From positions 1-26,122 of the forward strand of contig CAYWQX010000032.1 of the NCBI GenBank assembly GCA_964460985.1: a stretch of 26,122 bases of DNA, read 5' to 3'. A program made the position numbers and the translations under genes. Position 1 is the first letter of the stretch. Every line of letters starts with the position of its first letter. Shown here one piece after another: positions 16,169 to 22,692 of this stretch. The notes under the pieces were generated by a model. That model saw nothing but the letters and a program-made list of their open reading frames with translations. It ran no database searches and was not told the DNA's origin. This DNA comes from CAZABG01 sp964460985. Its GTDB lineage: Bacteria; Chlamydiota; Chlamydiia; Chlamydiales; Parachlamydiaceae.

Positions 16169-17229
16169 TCAGCCAATTTTTCTTGATGGAAATGAGCCAC
16201 CAAAGCGTTCGCGAAATCACCTAAATCCCCTGCCATCACTTGATCGAGGTTATATTTCGTTAAATTAATGCGGTGATCCGTCACGCGGTTCTGAGGGAAA
16301 TTATAGGTGCGAATCCTCTCGGAGCGATCTCCGGAGCCAACTTGCTCAGACCTTGCCGAAGAGATCTCGTTTCTCTTTTTCTCAGCTTCCACTTCGGCCA
16401 TTTTCGCTTTTAAAAGACGCATGGCCTTTTCTTTGTTTTTGTGTTGGCTGCGCTCTTCTTGGCAGTAGACAACAATTCCTGTCGGCATATGCGTGAGGCG
16501 CACGGCGCTATCGGTTGTATTGACGTGCTGGCCACCGGCACCGGAGGAGCGGTAGGTATCGACCCTTAAATCTTTTTCATCGATTTTGATATCGGAGTCT
16601 TCATCCGGCTCTAAAAGAGCTGCAACCGTTACGGCAGAGGTATGAACTCGGCCTTGGGCCTCTGTTTCCGGCACTCTTTGAACCCGGTGCGTTCCCCCTT
16701 CATAACGGAGCAGGCGGTAGACGTTGGGACCTGAGACCACCATAATATATTCTTTAAAACCGCCCATCTCGGATGGCGTGCAGGATAAAAGCTCGTACTT
16801 CCATCCCATACGGTCGGCAAAAAGACGGTACATCCTAACACAGTCGCCAACGAAGATGGCGGCCTCATCTCCACCGGTTCCAGCCCTGATTTCAATAATA
16901 GTATTACGGCTGTCATTCGGATCCGGAGGCACTAAGAGAAGCTCCAAATTTTTTTGCAATTCGGGAACTTTTGCTTCCAGCTGCAATAAATCCTCTTTTA
17001 GCATCTCGATAAAAGCAGGATCGCTCTCGGAACGGATCGCATTTTCGTTTTCGGCTATCTGCTTTCTTGCTTTTTCAAGCGCATTGGAGGTATTTTTGAT
17101 CTCGGTCAGATAGGAGTGTTCTTGGGTCAGTTCACGGTATTTTTTCTGATCGAGATAGGCGTTAGGGTGGGCCAGAGCCGCTTCCACCTCATCGAATCGT
17201 CTTAGGAGTTCTTGAACTTTTTTTTGCAT
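16165..17229 (-). CDS. prfA: Peptide chain release factor 1
   Basis: A 354-residue class I release factor reading UAA and UAG. Seen: helical domain 1, GTGGDEAAIFVGD, the stop-codon recognition region RVPETEAQGRVHTSA with a PxT tripeptide (PET), and the peptidyl-transferase motif SSGAGGQHVNTTDSAV containing GGQ, followed by the C-terminal NRVTDHRINLTKY. The start at 17229 gives an N-terminus matching RF1, yet no Shine-Dalgarno is visible. Instead a GC-rich hairpin ends 7 nt upstream (see separate entry). Coupled to prmC. Confidence 0.97.
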   Translation of the reverse strand: MQKKVQELLRRFDEVEAALAHPNAYLDQKKYRELTQEHSYLTEIKNTSNALEKARKQIAENENAIRSESDPAFIEMLKEDLLQLEAKVPELQKNLELLLVPPDPNDSRNTIIEIRAGTGGDEAAIFVGDCVRMYRLFADRMGWKYELLSCTPSEMGGFKEYIMVVSGPNVYRLLRYEGGTHRVQRVPETEAQGRVHTSAVTVAALLEPDEDSDIKIDEKDLRVDTYRSSGAGGQHVNTTDSAVRLTHMPTGIVVYCQEERSQHKNKEKAMRLLKAKMAEVEAEKKRNEISSARSEQVGSGDRSERIRTYNFPQNRVTDHRINLTKYNLDQVMAGDLGDFANALVAHFHQEKLAE

Positions 17230-17262
17230 AAAAATAGCCGGGTCTACTTGATGCAGCCCGGC
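17230..17262 (-). terminator. Terminator-like hairpin between rpmE and prfA
   Basis: On the minus strand the stem GCCGGG / CCCGGC (17257-17262 and 17237-17242) with a 14-nt loop is followed by TATTTTT (17236-17230), and the prfA ATG begins at the very next base. The structure looks like a Rho-independent terminator or attenuator after rpmE. The stem is short (6 bp), so partial read-through is likely. Confidence 0.6.
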
Positions 17263-17281
17263 CTTAACACTTTTTTAAGGG

Positions 17282-17521
17282 TTATTTCTTGTATTTCTTT
17301 TGGAACTTATCAACTCTACCTTCGGCGTCAACAATCGCGTCTTTACCGACGAAGTAAGGGTGTGAATAGGAAGAAATCGCTAAACGAACAAATGGATATT
17401 CCTTTCCTTCATGTTTCATCGTCTCTTTCGATTGAATAGCGGAGCCTACAACGAAACGTTTGCCGGTACCTGAATCTTCAAATAGCACTTCTTGATATTT
17501 TGGATGCTTATTTTTTTGCAT
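17282..17521 (-). CDS. rpmE: 50S ribosomal protein L31 (zinc-free, type B-like)
   Basis: A 79-residue large-subunit protein. The segment KHPKYQEVLFEDSGTGKRF near the start and SSYSHPYFVGKDAIVDAEGRVDKFQKKYKK at the end match L31. There is no Cys, so the CxxC zinc site of type A L31 is absent and the protein belongs with the C-minus (type B) form. An AGGAG Shine-Dalgarno lies 8 nt upstream. It is the first gene of the long minus-strand operon, separated from prfA by a hairpin. Confidence 0.96.
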   Translation of the reverse strand: MQKNKHPKYQEVLFEDSGTGKRFVVGSAIQSKETMKHEGKEYPFVRLAISSYSHPYFVGKDAIVDAEGRVDKFQKKYKK

Positions 17522-17554
17522 GGGAAGGACTCCTAAATCTTTCTAATTGTTAAA

Positions 17555-17583
17555 AGTATAAAAAAAATCGACTTTATTCGGAA
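17555..17583 (-). promoter_or_regulatory. Candidate promoter of the rpmE operon
   Basis: The minus-strand -10 hexamer TATACT (17555-17560) is strong. A poor -35, TTCCGA (17578-17583), sits 17 bp upstream with a T-rich spacer. It lies 34 nt before the rpmE start, leaving room for its AGGAG site. The rest of the gap to 17679 shows no gene or RNA. Confidence 0.4.
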
Positions 17584-17679
17584 GAAGATTCCTCAGGCTC
17601 ACCACCCTAGTCGCATAGGATAGACAAAAGGATTATTTTTTGGCTTTCAAATCGAAATACAATCGTTTATACCAGTGTT

Positions 17680-18306
17680 ATGGATGATGATCGCAGCAAG
17701 AAAGAGCTTCCTCTTGAAGAAAACATCGACGAAGAAATTTCGGATCTTCAAAACTTCAAAGAAAAATTTGACGCTGAACAGAAGATTCTCTACGCCGAAA
17801 GAAAGAGCAAGGTTATTCGCTATAGAACCATCTTTATTACTTTCGGCATCATTTTCGTCTCACTATCCGCCTATATTTTTACGAAAAGCCCGATTTGGAT
17901 CATGAGCGGGATTAAACCCTATATCTGTTTGTTCACTTTTTTGATGGGGATCGGCGCGTTCACAATTGCGATCGCTTTAAGGTACGAAAAAGAGGCAGTG
18001 CGCAGCATTTATCATAAGTCGCTTTCTAAATTGAACCGAGCCTATGTAGAGAAAAAGGGGGAAGCTGACCATCAAAACTTGGAATTCGGAGAAAGCTGGC
18101 AAAAAAAAAGCGCCTTAAAAATAGCCTACCGGACCGCTCAAACTAAAATGAAACACGAGGAGCTGGACGCGCTTCATCTGATGGATAAAATTGTTAAAGC
18201 TCCTAGTCTAAATTTGGAGATGAAAGAAAAACTCTTTAATCAAGCATTAGAAGAGCTGCAAAACAATCTTGATCAAATAATCCAAAGCTACCGCTCTTTG
18301 AAATAA
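17680..18306 (+). CDS. Unknown two-TM protein with coiled-coil flanks
   Basis: A 208-residue protein: a charged, helical N-terminus (residues 1-45, Lys/Glu-rich), a hydrophobic hairpin at about 50-70 (TIFITFGIIFVSLSAYIF) and 80-100 (ICLFTFLMGIGAFTIAIAL), then a long hydrophilic helical tail. No family recognised. The bilobed hydrophobic pair with a short loop resembles chlamydial Inc proteins, though an ordinary membrane protein is possible. No Shine-Dalgarno precedes the ATG; a TATACC hexamer at 17668-17673 would place transcription start at about the ATG itself, hinting at a leaderless message. The 3' end overlaps the convergent gene by 19 nt. Confidence 0.72.
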   Translation: MDDDRSKKELPLEENIDEEISDLQNFKEKFDAEQKILYAERKSKVIRYRTIFITFGIIFVSLSAYIFTKSPIWIMSGIKPYICLFTFLMGIGAFTIAIALRYEKEAVRSIYHKSLSKLNRAYVEKKGEADHQNLEFGESWQKKSALKIAYRTAQTKMKHEELDALHLMDKIVKAPSLNLEMKEKLFNQALEELQNNLDQIIQSYRSLK

Positions 18307-18512
18307 GCTTGAAGAGCCATTTCAATCGTCTGCATTCCATGCAAAAGCCCCTCTTCGTAGCGGAAGTGGGGGTTCAATTCTAACTCAGGAAAGTCGTTTG
18401 GCTGCAACACATCGTCTGAAGTTAAACTAGGAATCCATTTCTGACCGAACTTCAGAAGTTTTTTTTCTTGACCTTTCCTAATTTCTTCAACCAGCTGGAG
18501 AAGCTCATTCAT
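18288..18512 (-). CDS. Small acidic protein downstream of tadA, unknown
   Basis: A 74-residue soluble protein (MNELLQLVEEIRKG... to ALQAYFKER), predicted alpha-helical at both ends with a Pro-containing middle (PNDFPELELNPHF). No family recognised. Its ATG lies 8 nt inside the 3' end of tadA, indicating coupling. Its own 3' end overlaps the opposing membrane-protein gene by 19 nt. Support is the coupled start, ordinary composition and lack of a better ORF; the short length keeps confidence moderate. Confidence 0.68.
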   Translation of the reverse strand: MNELLQLVEEIRKGQEKKLLKFGQKWIPSLTSDDVLQPNDFPELELNPHFRYEEGLLHGMQTIEMALQAYFKER

Positions 18513-18996
18513 CGATAGACTCCCTCCGCTCTTTAAAAAAGGAGGTTAAAAGGAGGGCGGCAGGACCTTCAAGAACTCCCCCCTGAACAATCAACGAGTG
18601 AGTTGGATGGGGCTTCTCAAGCAGATTAACCCAGCTGCCTAAAGCGCCGTGCCGAAGGTCGGGAGCACCCCAGACAATTCGGGTGACACGAGATAAAAGA
18701 GCCGCCCCTAAGCACATCGTGCAAGGCTCTAAGGTGCTATAAAGGGTGCAATCAAGAAGCCGCCAGTTTTCTAGCCGTGCGGCTCCTGATGTCATCGCGA
18801 TCATTTCAGCGTGGGCGGTTGCATCATTTAGAAGCTCCACCTGATTATGTCCTCTCGCCAAAACTCTTCCCTCATGGACAAGCACAGCACCAATCGGCAC
18901 CTCTTTCGCTTCGTAGGCTTTAATCGCCTCCTTTAAAGCCTCGACCATGAATTTTTCGTCCTCATTTTGAGGAGTGGGAAGCTGGAATTTAGCCAT
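18505..18996 (-). CDS. tadA: tRNA-specific adenosine deaminase
   Basis: A 163-residue zinc deaminase that converts A34 of tRNA-Arg(ACG) to inosine. The active site is complete: His62-Ala-Glu64 (AHAEM) and PCTMC with Cys92 and Cys95, plus NQVELLNDATAHAE and IVWGAPDLRHGALGS typical of TadA rather than cytosine deaminases. Length fits the family. It overlaps the upstream coiled-coil gene by 8 nt and the downstream 74-residue gene by 8 nt, so the three form a coupled unit. Confidence 0.95.
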   Translation of the reverse strand: MAKFQLPTPQNEDEKFMVEALKEAIKAYEAKEVPIGAVLVHEGRVLARGHNQVELLNDATAHAEMIAMTSGAARLENWRLLDCTLYSTLEPCTMCLGAALLSRVTRIVWGAPDLRHGALGSWVNLLEKPHPTHSLIVQGGVLEGPAALLLTSFFKERRESIDE

Positions 18997-19663
18997 TTAA
19001 TTTACGCTGCAGGTTAGCCACCTGTTTTTTTAAAGCGGCAGTATCGGTAAGATACTTCTTCTCAAGACCTTGCAATTTTTGTTCATATTTATCCTGAAGC
19101 TTCACGAGCTTTTGCTCAAATTCTCTTTTTAAAGCTTCAAAACTTGAGAATTCCTTCAATTTGGAGAGCTCTTCTTCCTGCGCCTTCTTTTCTTTCTGCG
19201 CTTTTTCTTTCAGTTTTTCAAATTGTTTGGGGCTAAAGGCGACAGAGTTGATCACCGAAAATAGATAGGTCTTGGAAGCTCCAAACATTTTGGATGCTTG
19301 ATCAATTAGCTTATCCCCTTCGGCAGAAGGAAGCTCTTCAATTTCCGTAAATTCAGGATTGATGCGTGTCAATTCTTGCTCAAAAAAACCATAGACATCG
19401 CCCGCTTTTAACATCCAGCGGTTCGCTATAAACTCGGCGATCTTCTCTCCGCTCTCTTCCTTTTCTACGGCCTCAAAATAACCTTGTACAAGCTCGTCTA
19501 AGGTAATTTTATTAGCAGGCTTTCCACCAAGATATTTTTTCGCGAACACGTAGTCTTGTTTCACATGCTCGGTTTTCAAATCTTTTTTAATGGCATCAAT
19601 GATTTCAGGCCCCCACTCTTTGAGGTTACCCATTTTTTCTTTATAGGTTGCGTCTTTATACAT
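18989..19663 (-). CDS. Unknown soluble protein with C-terminal coiled coil
   Basis: A 224-residue hydrophilic protein. The N-terminal two thirds look like a compact helical domain (YKEKMGNLKEWGPEIIDAIKKDL, YVFAKKYLGGKPANKITLDELVQGY). The last 80 residues form a heptad-rich charged coiled coil (KLKEKAQKEKKAQEEELSKL to NLQRKLNG). No signal peptide, membrane helix or Cys. No family recognised. A GGAG site 8 nt upstream supports the ATG at 19663. First gene of the tadA unit, divergent from the gene at 19755. The 90-bp gap between them shows no other feature I can support. Confidence 0.78.
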   Translation of the reverse strand: MYKDATYKEKMGNLKEWGPEIIDAIKKDLKTEHVKQDYVFAKKYLGGKPANKITLDELVQGYFEAVEKEESGEKIAEFIANRWMLKAGDVYGFFEQELTRINPEFTEIEELPSAEGDKLIDQASKMFGASKTYLFSVINSVAFSPKQFEKLKEKAQKEKKAQEEELSKLKEFSSFEALKREFEQKLVKLQDKYEQKLQGLEKKYLTDTAALKKQVANLQRKLNG

Positions 19664-19754
19664 ATCGATTTCTCCAGAGCACTTAAATTAGCATGCAAGC
19701 TTTTCCAATCACAAGATCTTTCTCTCAAATTTCCCGAAGATGTATATAGGATAT

Positions 19755-20006
19755 ATGAGCCATCACAACCGTTTTTTTTACGATACGCCTATCTTCCGTC
19801 ATCAAGAACAGGAGTACATCAATAAACTTCTTTCGAAATATAAAAATGAGCCTGTCACGGAAGAGTTAAAAACCAAAATTTGGGATGAACTTCAAAAAGA
19901 AAAATCTAAAGGAAATATTAAGATTCCTTTCAAGGTTGTGCTTAAACGAGATCCGACTCGAAAGTTTCCCGATTCAATTGAGATAATTTTAGACACTAAA
20001 GTTTAA
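19755..20006 (+). CDS. Short conserved-looking protein, unknown
   Basis: An 83-residue soluble, charged protein. It reads MSHHNRFFYDTPIFRH, then a helical Lys/Glu-rich middle (EELKTKIWDELQKEKSKG) and a basic strand-forming end (IPFKVVLKRDPTRKFP to EIILDTKV). An in-frame ATG at 19740 would add five residues; neither start has a well-spaced Shine-Dalgarno, and 19755 is preferred because AGGA is nearby and the added residues look spurious. No family or function assigned. Confidence 0.68.
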   Translation: MSHHNRFFYDTPIFRHQEQEYINKLLSKYKNEPVTEELKTKIWDELQKEKSKGNIKIPFKVVLKRDPTRKFPDSIEIILDTKV

Positions 20007-20025
20007 AGATTCTTAATTATTTCAA

Positions 20026-20045
20026 ATAACAAAAATTGTTATAAT
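20026..20045 (+). promoter_or_regulatory. Promoter -10 overlapped by a palindrome
   Basis: TATAAT at 20040-20045 is a perfect -10 hexamer. It overlaps the inverted repeat ATAACAA-AAA-TTGTTAT (20026-20042), a possible operator. Transcription would begin near 20052, just before the GGGAG Shine-Dalgarno at 20057-20061. No clear -35 is seen. Confidence 0.5.
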
Positions 20046-20067
20046 GGATGAATTACGGGAGACTATT

Positions 20068-20598
20068 ATGCAACCATTAGACATGAACCTTATTGGCTCT
20101 TCCCCTTTAAAATCAGACCCCCTTAGCGATCAAAAGAAAGAATCCAAAAATAAAATTTATCGTTTAATCGCTAAGACCATTATCGCTCGCATGGGAGCTT
20201 CCGAGACCGCGAAAGCCTATGAGATGGCAAAATCTTCTGATCCTATCTTCCAAAAAACAGTCCATAGATCCAAGATTATCGCAGAATCTTCAAACGCATT
20301 AAAGATTAATCTTCCCGATGATGTGAAGGAAAAGCTAATTAGAAAAATTGTAAGGAGATTAAAAAAAATTGAGGTAATAGAAACGTCGCTTAGAAAAACA
20401 TTTAAAATCACCGATCCTTATCTCGTAAAACCTATTGCCGATGCACTAGAAAAAATGCACATCAAATGGGCCGATTATCATTTCCCTGAATCGTACAAAA
20501 TAAGTTTATGGAAAAATAAAGGGGAACTTATCCTTCTTGAAAGTATTAACGATCTTGTAATCAATAAAATCGTAATTATGCCTTCCCCTAAAACATAA
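20068..20598 (+). CDS. Unknown basic helical protein
   Basis: A 176-residue protein from the ATG at 20068. An upstream ATG at 20044 is rejected because it lies within the TATAAT box and has no ribosome site, whereas 20068 has GGGAG 6 nt upstream. The N-terminus (MQPLDMNLIGSSPLKSD) is Ser-rich and unstructured, as in many type III secretion substrates, but this is weak evidence. The middle is Lys/Arg/Ile-rich helix (LIRKIVRRLKKIEVIETSLRK), the end beta-prone (YKISLWKNKGELILLESINDL). No family recognised. The surrounding DNA is distinctly AT-rich (one 60-base line at 20341 has 16 G/C). Confidence 0.72.
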   Translation: MQPLDMNLIGSSPLKSDPLSDQKKESKNKIYRLIAKTIIARMGASETAKAYEMAKSSDPIFQKTVHRSKIIAESSNALKINLPDDVKEKLIRKIVRRLKKIEVIETSLRKTFKITDPYLVKPIADALEKMHIKWADYHFPESYKISLWKNKGELILLESINDLVINKIVIMPSPKT

Positions 20599-20632
20599 GC
20601 TTTTTTATGCTTATTGGAAAAATTCTTTTCTC

Positions 20633-21271
20633 ATGAATCCTATCACAGATACAGATCCTTTTTTCTCTATTGGCGGCGGCGCTTACGTTAGAGACAAAGC
20701 AGAAGGTGTTGCCAAAGCCATTTTTTTGGAAAAACAAAACCTTTTCGGCTTCAACCTTTTTTCCATTACCATAGAGGATAAAAGTATTTTAATCCCATCC
20801 CATGAGCCAAATCCACAGCGTGTTATATGGTCTGGCTCCCTATTTTTCACCTTCGAAAAAGTTCAATCTACTTACTTAAAAATTACAGAAGAAGATAATC
20901 AAGGCTATACCAGCGTGCTTTTTGTGGATTTGAACACTTCTTCAAATTGCATTGCGTACCGAACAATCCCTCAAGAAATCACGGAGAAAGACGCTCTAAA
21001 AAAAATTGAAGGCCTCTTGTACTGCAAACCTGCATGCCTTCTATTTAATGGGTATGGAACGGCCTTGTTATTGCTCAAAAAGGAATACTACGAAGTCTAT
21101 TTTGCGCATCCTGACGAAGAGAAAGTGAGAAAAATTGATTTATCAAGGCTCTATTCAAAGCCTTTTCTTGAGGTCGATTTTTCCTCAGAGGATGGTTTCA
21201 TTCATATCGAAAAACGAGACGGCGGCAAAGTGACGATCAACAATAAGCCTGCAAACATTCTCTTTCTATAA
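20633..21271 (+). CDS. Tandem paralogue family, copy 1 (unknown)
   Basis: A 212-residue protein of an unrecognised family present in three adjacent copies. Shared landmarks: MNPI start, FFSIGG then A-x-V-x-DKA-x-G-x-AK (residues 10-28), W66-x-GS-x-F-FTFE-K-VQS-x-x-L-x-I-x-E-x-D (66-88), the ITEKDALKKIEG segment, LLFN-x-YGTALLL, and YEVYFAHPDEEKV-x-K. The predicted structure is beta-rich with an open, Ser/Thr-containing N-terminus; no Sec signal or membrane helix. Cys residues occur mid-protein (YCKPACLLF). No Shine-Dalgarno is obvious before the ATG. It could be a secreted effector or a host-interaction protein; that is inference only. Confidence 0.78.
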   Translation: MNPITDTDPFFSIGGGAYVRDKAEGVAKAIFLEKQNLFGFNLFSITIEDKSILIPSHEPNPQRVIWSGSLFFTFEKVQSTYLKITEEDNQGYTSVLFVDLNTSSNCIAYRTIPQEITEKDALKKIEGLLYCKPACLLFNGYGTALLLLKKEYYEVYFAHPDEEKVRKIDLSRLYSKPFLEVDFSSEDGFIHIEKRDGGKVTINNKPANILFL

Positions 21272-21295
21272 GAATCTCATTTAATAAAGGTTACT

Positions 21296-21955
21296 ATGAA
21301 TTCCATTCAAAGCACCTCATCCTCCTTGGTTTCTATCGGAGGGGGCGCAAGCGTATTAGATAAGGCGAGCGGTCTCGCAAAAGCGGTTTTCTTAAATCGC
21401 AAGAATGCAAGCGGACACCCTCTTTTTGAGATCTTCGTGAATGATAAAAGATTAGTTTATCCCGCTAATTTGGATAACGTTCTTTGGTTTGGAAGCAAGC
21501 TCTTCACCTTTGAAAGAGTTCAATCAACTTTTCTTAGCATTGCAGAAGAAGACGCAACAGGTAATACAAACGTCGTATATGTCGAGCTAAAACCTGATGA
21601 ATTTTACTTCATGCATAAATGCCTTCCTAAACACCTAACCGAAGAAGAAGCTTTAAACAAGATTAAAGGGATAGTTTGCAAACCCAGCTGTCTTCTCTAT
21701 AATGAATTAGGTGTCGCATTATTAGCGGTTGGGCTCTATTACTATGATGTATATTTTGCGTATCCTAATGAAGATACCGTAAAAAAAGTGAGCTGTTTAT
21801 CTAGTTACAGTAATGTGGATGGGGTTTTTGACTTCACTTCAAGAGATCTTTTTATCTACCTTGAAATGAATCGAAAAGGAGATGTGTTCGTGAACCGCAA
21901 AAAAGCCTCTAAAATCACATTAAATTCTAATTTACAACCACAAGCAACACCATGA
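21296..21955 (+). CDS. Tandem paralogue family, copy 2 (unknown)
   Basis: A 219-residue paralogue of its neighbours. It carries LVSIGGGASVLDKASG (12-27), LWFGSKLFTFERVQST, LTEEEALNKIKGI, VCKPSCLLYN, YYDVYFAYPNEDTVKK, and ends with a Gln/Asn-rich tail (LNSNLQPQATP) lacking in copy 1. Its N-terminus (MNSIQSTSSS) is Ser-rich and lacks the PITxxxxFF start of copies 1 and 3, so it is the most divergent at that end. An AAAGG Shine-Dalgarno 7 nt upstream supports the ATG. The TGA overlaps the next ATG by 4 nt. Confidence 0.8.
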   Translation: MNSIQSTSSSLVSIGGGASVLDKASGLAKAVFLNRKNASGHPLFEIFVNDKRLVYPANLDNVLWFGSKLFTFERVQSTFLSIAEEDATGNTNVVYVELKPDEFYFMHKCLPKHLTEEEALNKIKGIVCKPSCLLYNELGVALLAVGLYYYDVYFAYPNEDTVKKVSCLSSYSNVDGVFDFTSRDLFIYLEMNRKGDVFVNRKKASKITLNSNLQPQATP

Positions 21956-22692
21956 ATCCTATTACAAATGTAGAAACTTTTTTCTCTGTGGGTGGTAACG
22001 CTCAAGTTTTAGATAAAGCAGAAGGAATTGCCAAAGTCTTCTTCTTGAACTATGATCAAGAAGGGCGTAGTTCTTTTTCTATCACCGTTCAAGGTAAAAA
22101 ATTAATTTTTCCAACCTCTCCTTCTCCCAGCCAAGCAAATAACATTAAATGGTTTGGCAGCCAACTTTTTACTTTTGAAAAAGTTCAAAGTTCCTTTTTA
22201 AAAATTCAAGAAAGAGATGATAAAGGCTCTATCACGACTGTTTATGTGGATTTAAATAAGAATGAAACCTTTTGTGACGTCTACAAAAGACTTCCTAAAG
22301 AAATTACTTACGCTGAAGCTTTAAAGAAAATCGAGGGTATCGATACAAAAAAAGTGACCTTGCTATTTAACCGGCACGGAACTGCGCTTATCGCATACGA
22401 ACAGGAATACGTTCTCTATTTTGCTTTACCCGATGAAGAGAGAGTTTCTAAAATCAAATTATCTTCAAAACAAGTTTTGAGAGATTCTGACCTTTCCTTT
22501 AAATCGGAAGATGGATTCATAAATATAAGACAACTTGAGTCAAATCTTCCGAAAATCAACGATGAAGAGGCTCCCTATGTGCATTTTTATAATAACCAAC
22601 CTGGACAGCTTGTAACTTCGCTGCCAAAAAAGGAGGCTCCTAAAGTTAATCGAGCTACCCTTTTAGGATATTTAAAGCAGATCCAGCCTTAA
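21952..22692 (+). CDS. Tandem paralogue family, copy 3 (unknown)
   Basis: A 246-residue paralogue, starting with MNPITNVETFFSVGG and A-x-VLDKAEGIAK (as in copy 1), then IKWFGSQLFTFEKVQSSFL, ITYAEALKKIEGI, LLFNRHGTALIAY, YVLYFALPDEERVSK. The C-terminal 30 residues (LVTSLPKKEAPKVNRATLLGYLKQIQP) are extra compared with copies 1 and 2, and the last 12 codons run antisense to the end of the aconitase gene (38-nt overlap). No Shine-Dalgarno; translation is probably coupled to copy 2 by the ATGA overlap. It lacks the mid-protein Cys pair of copies 1 and 2 (TKKVTLLF instead). Function unknown. Confidence 0.8.
   Translation: MNPITNVETFFSVGGNAQVLDKAEGIAKVFFLNYDQEGRSSFSITVQGKKLIFPTSPSPSQANNIKWFGSQLFTFEKVQSSFLKIQERDDKGSITTVYVDLNKNETFCDVYKRLPKEITYAEALKKIEGIDTKKVTLLFNRHGTALIAYEQEYVLYFALPDEERVSKIKLSSKQVLRDSDLSFKSEDGFINIRQLESNLPKINDEEAPYVHFYNNQPGQLVTSLPKKEAPKVNRATLLGYLKQIQP

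Noticed and set aside
16724..17113. A 129-residue plus-strand ORF opposite prfA
   Set aside because: Antisense to conserved RF1 coding sequence; low-complexity Ser-rich product with no recognisable domain.
17584..17679. Possible tRNA or small RNA in the rpmE upstream gap
   Set aside because: No cloverleaf, T-loop consensus or stable hairpin could be found by eye.
19664..19754. Hidden gene or RNA in the gap between the coiled-coil gene and 19755
   Set aside because: Only divergent start signals and AT-rich sequence are visible; an 89-residue ORF at 19556 crosses the gap but is antisense to the coiled-coil gene's 5' end.
20595..20614. ATAAGC/GCTTAT hairpin as a terminator before the paralogue triplet
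   Set aside because: Six weak base pairs, an 8-nt loop and no following T-run on the plus strand; it contains the stop codon of the previous gene.
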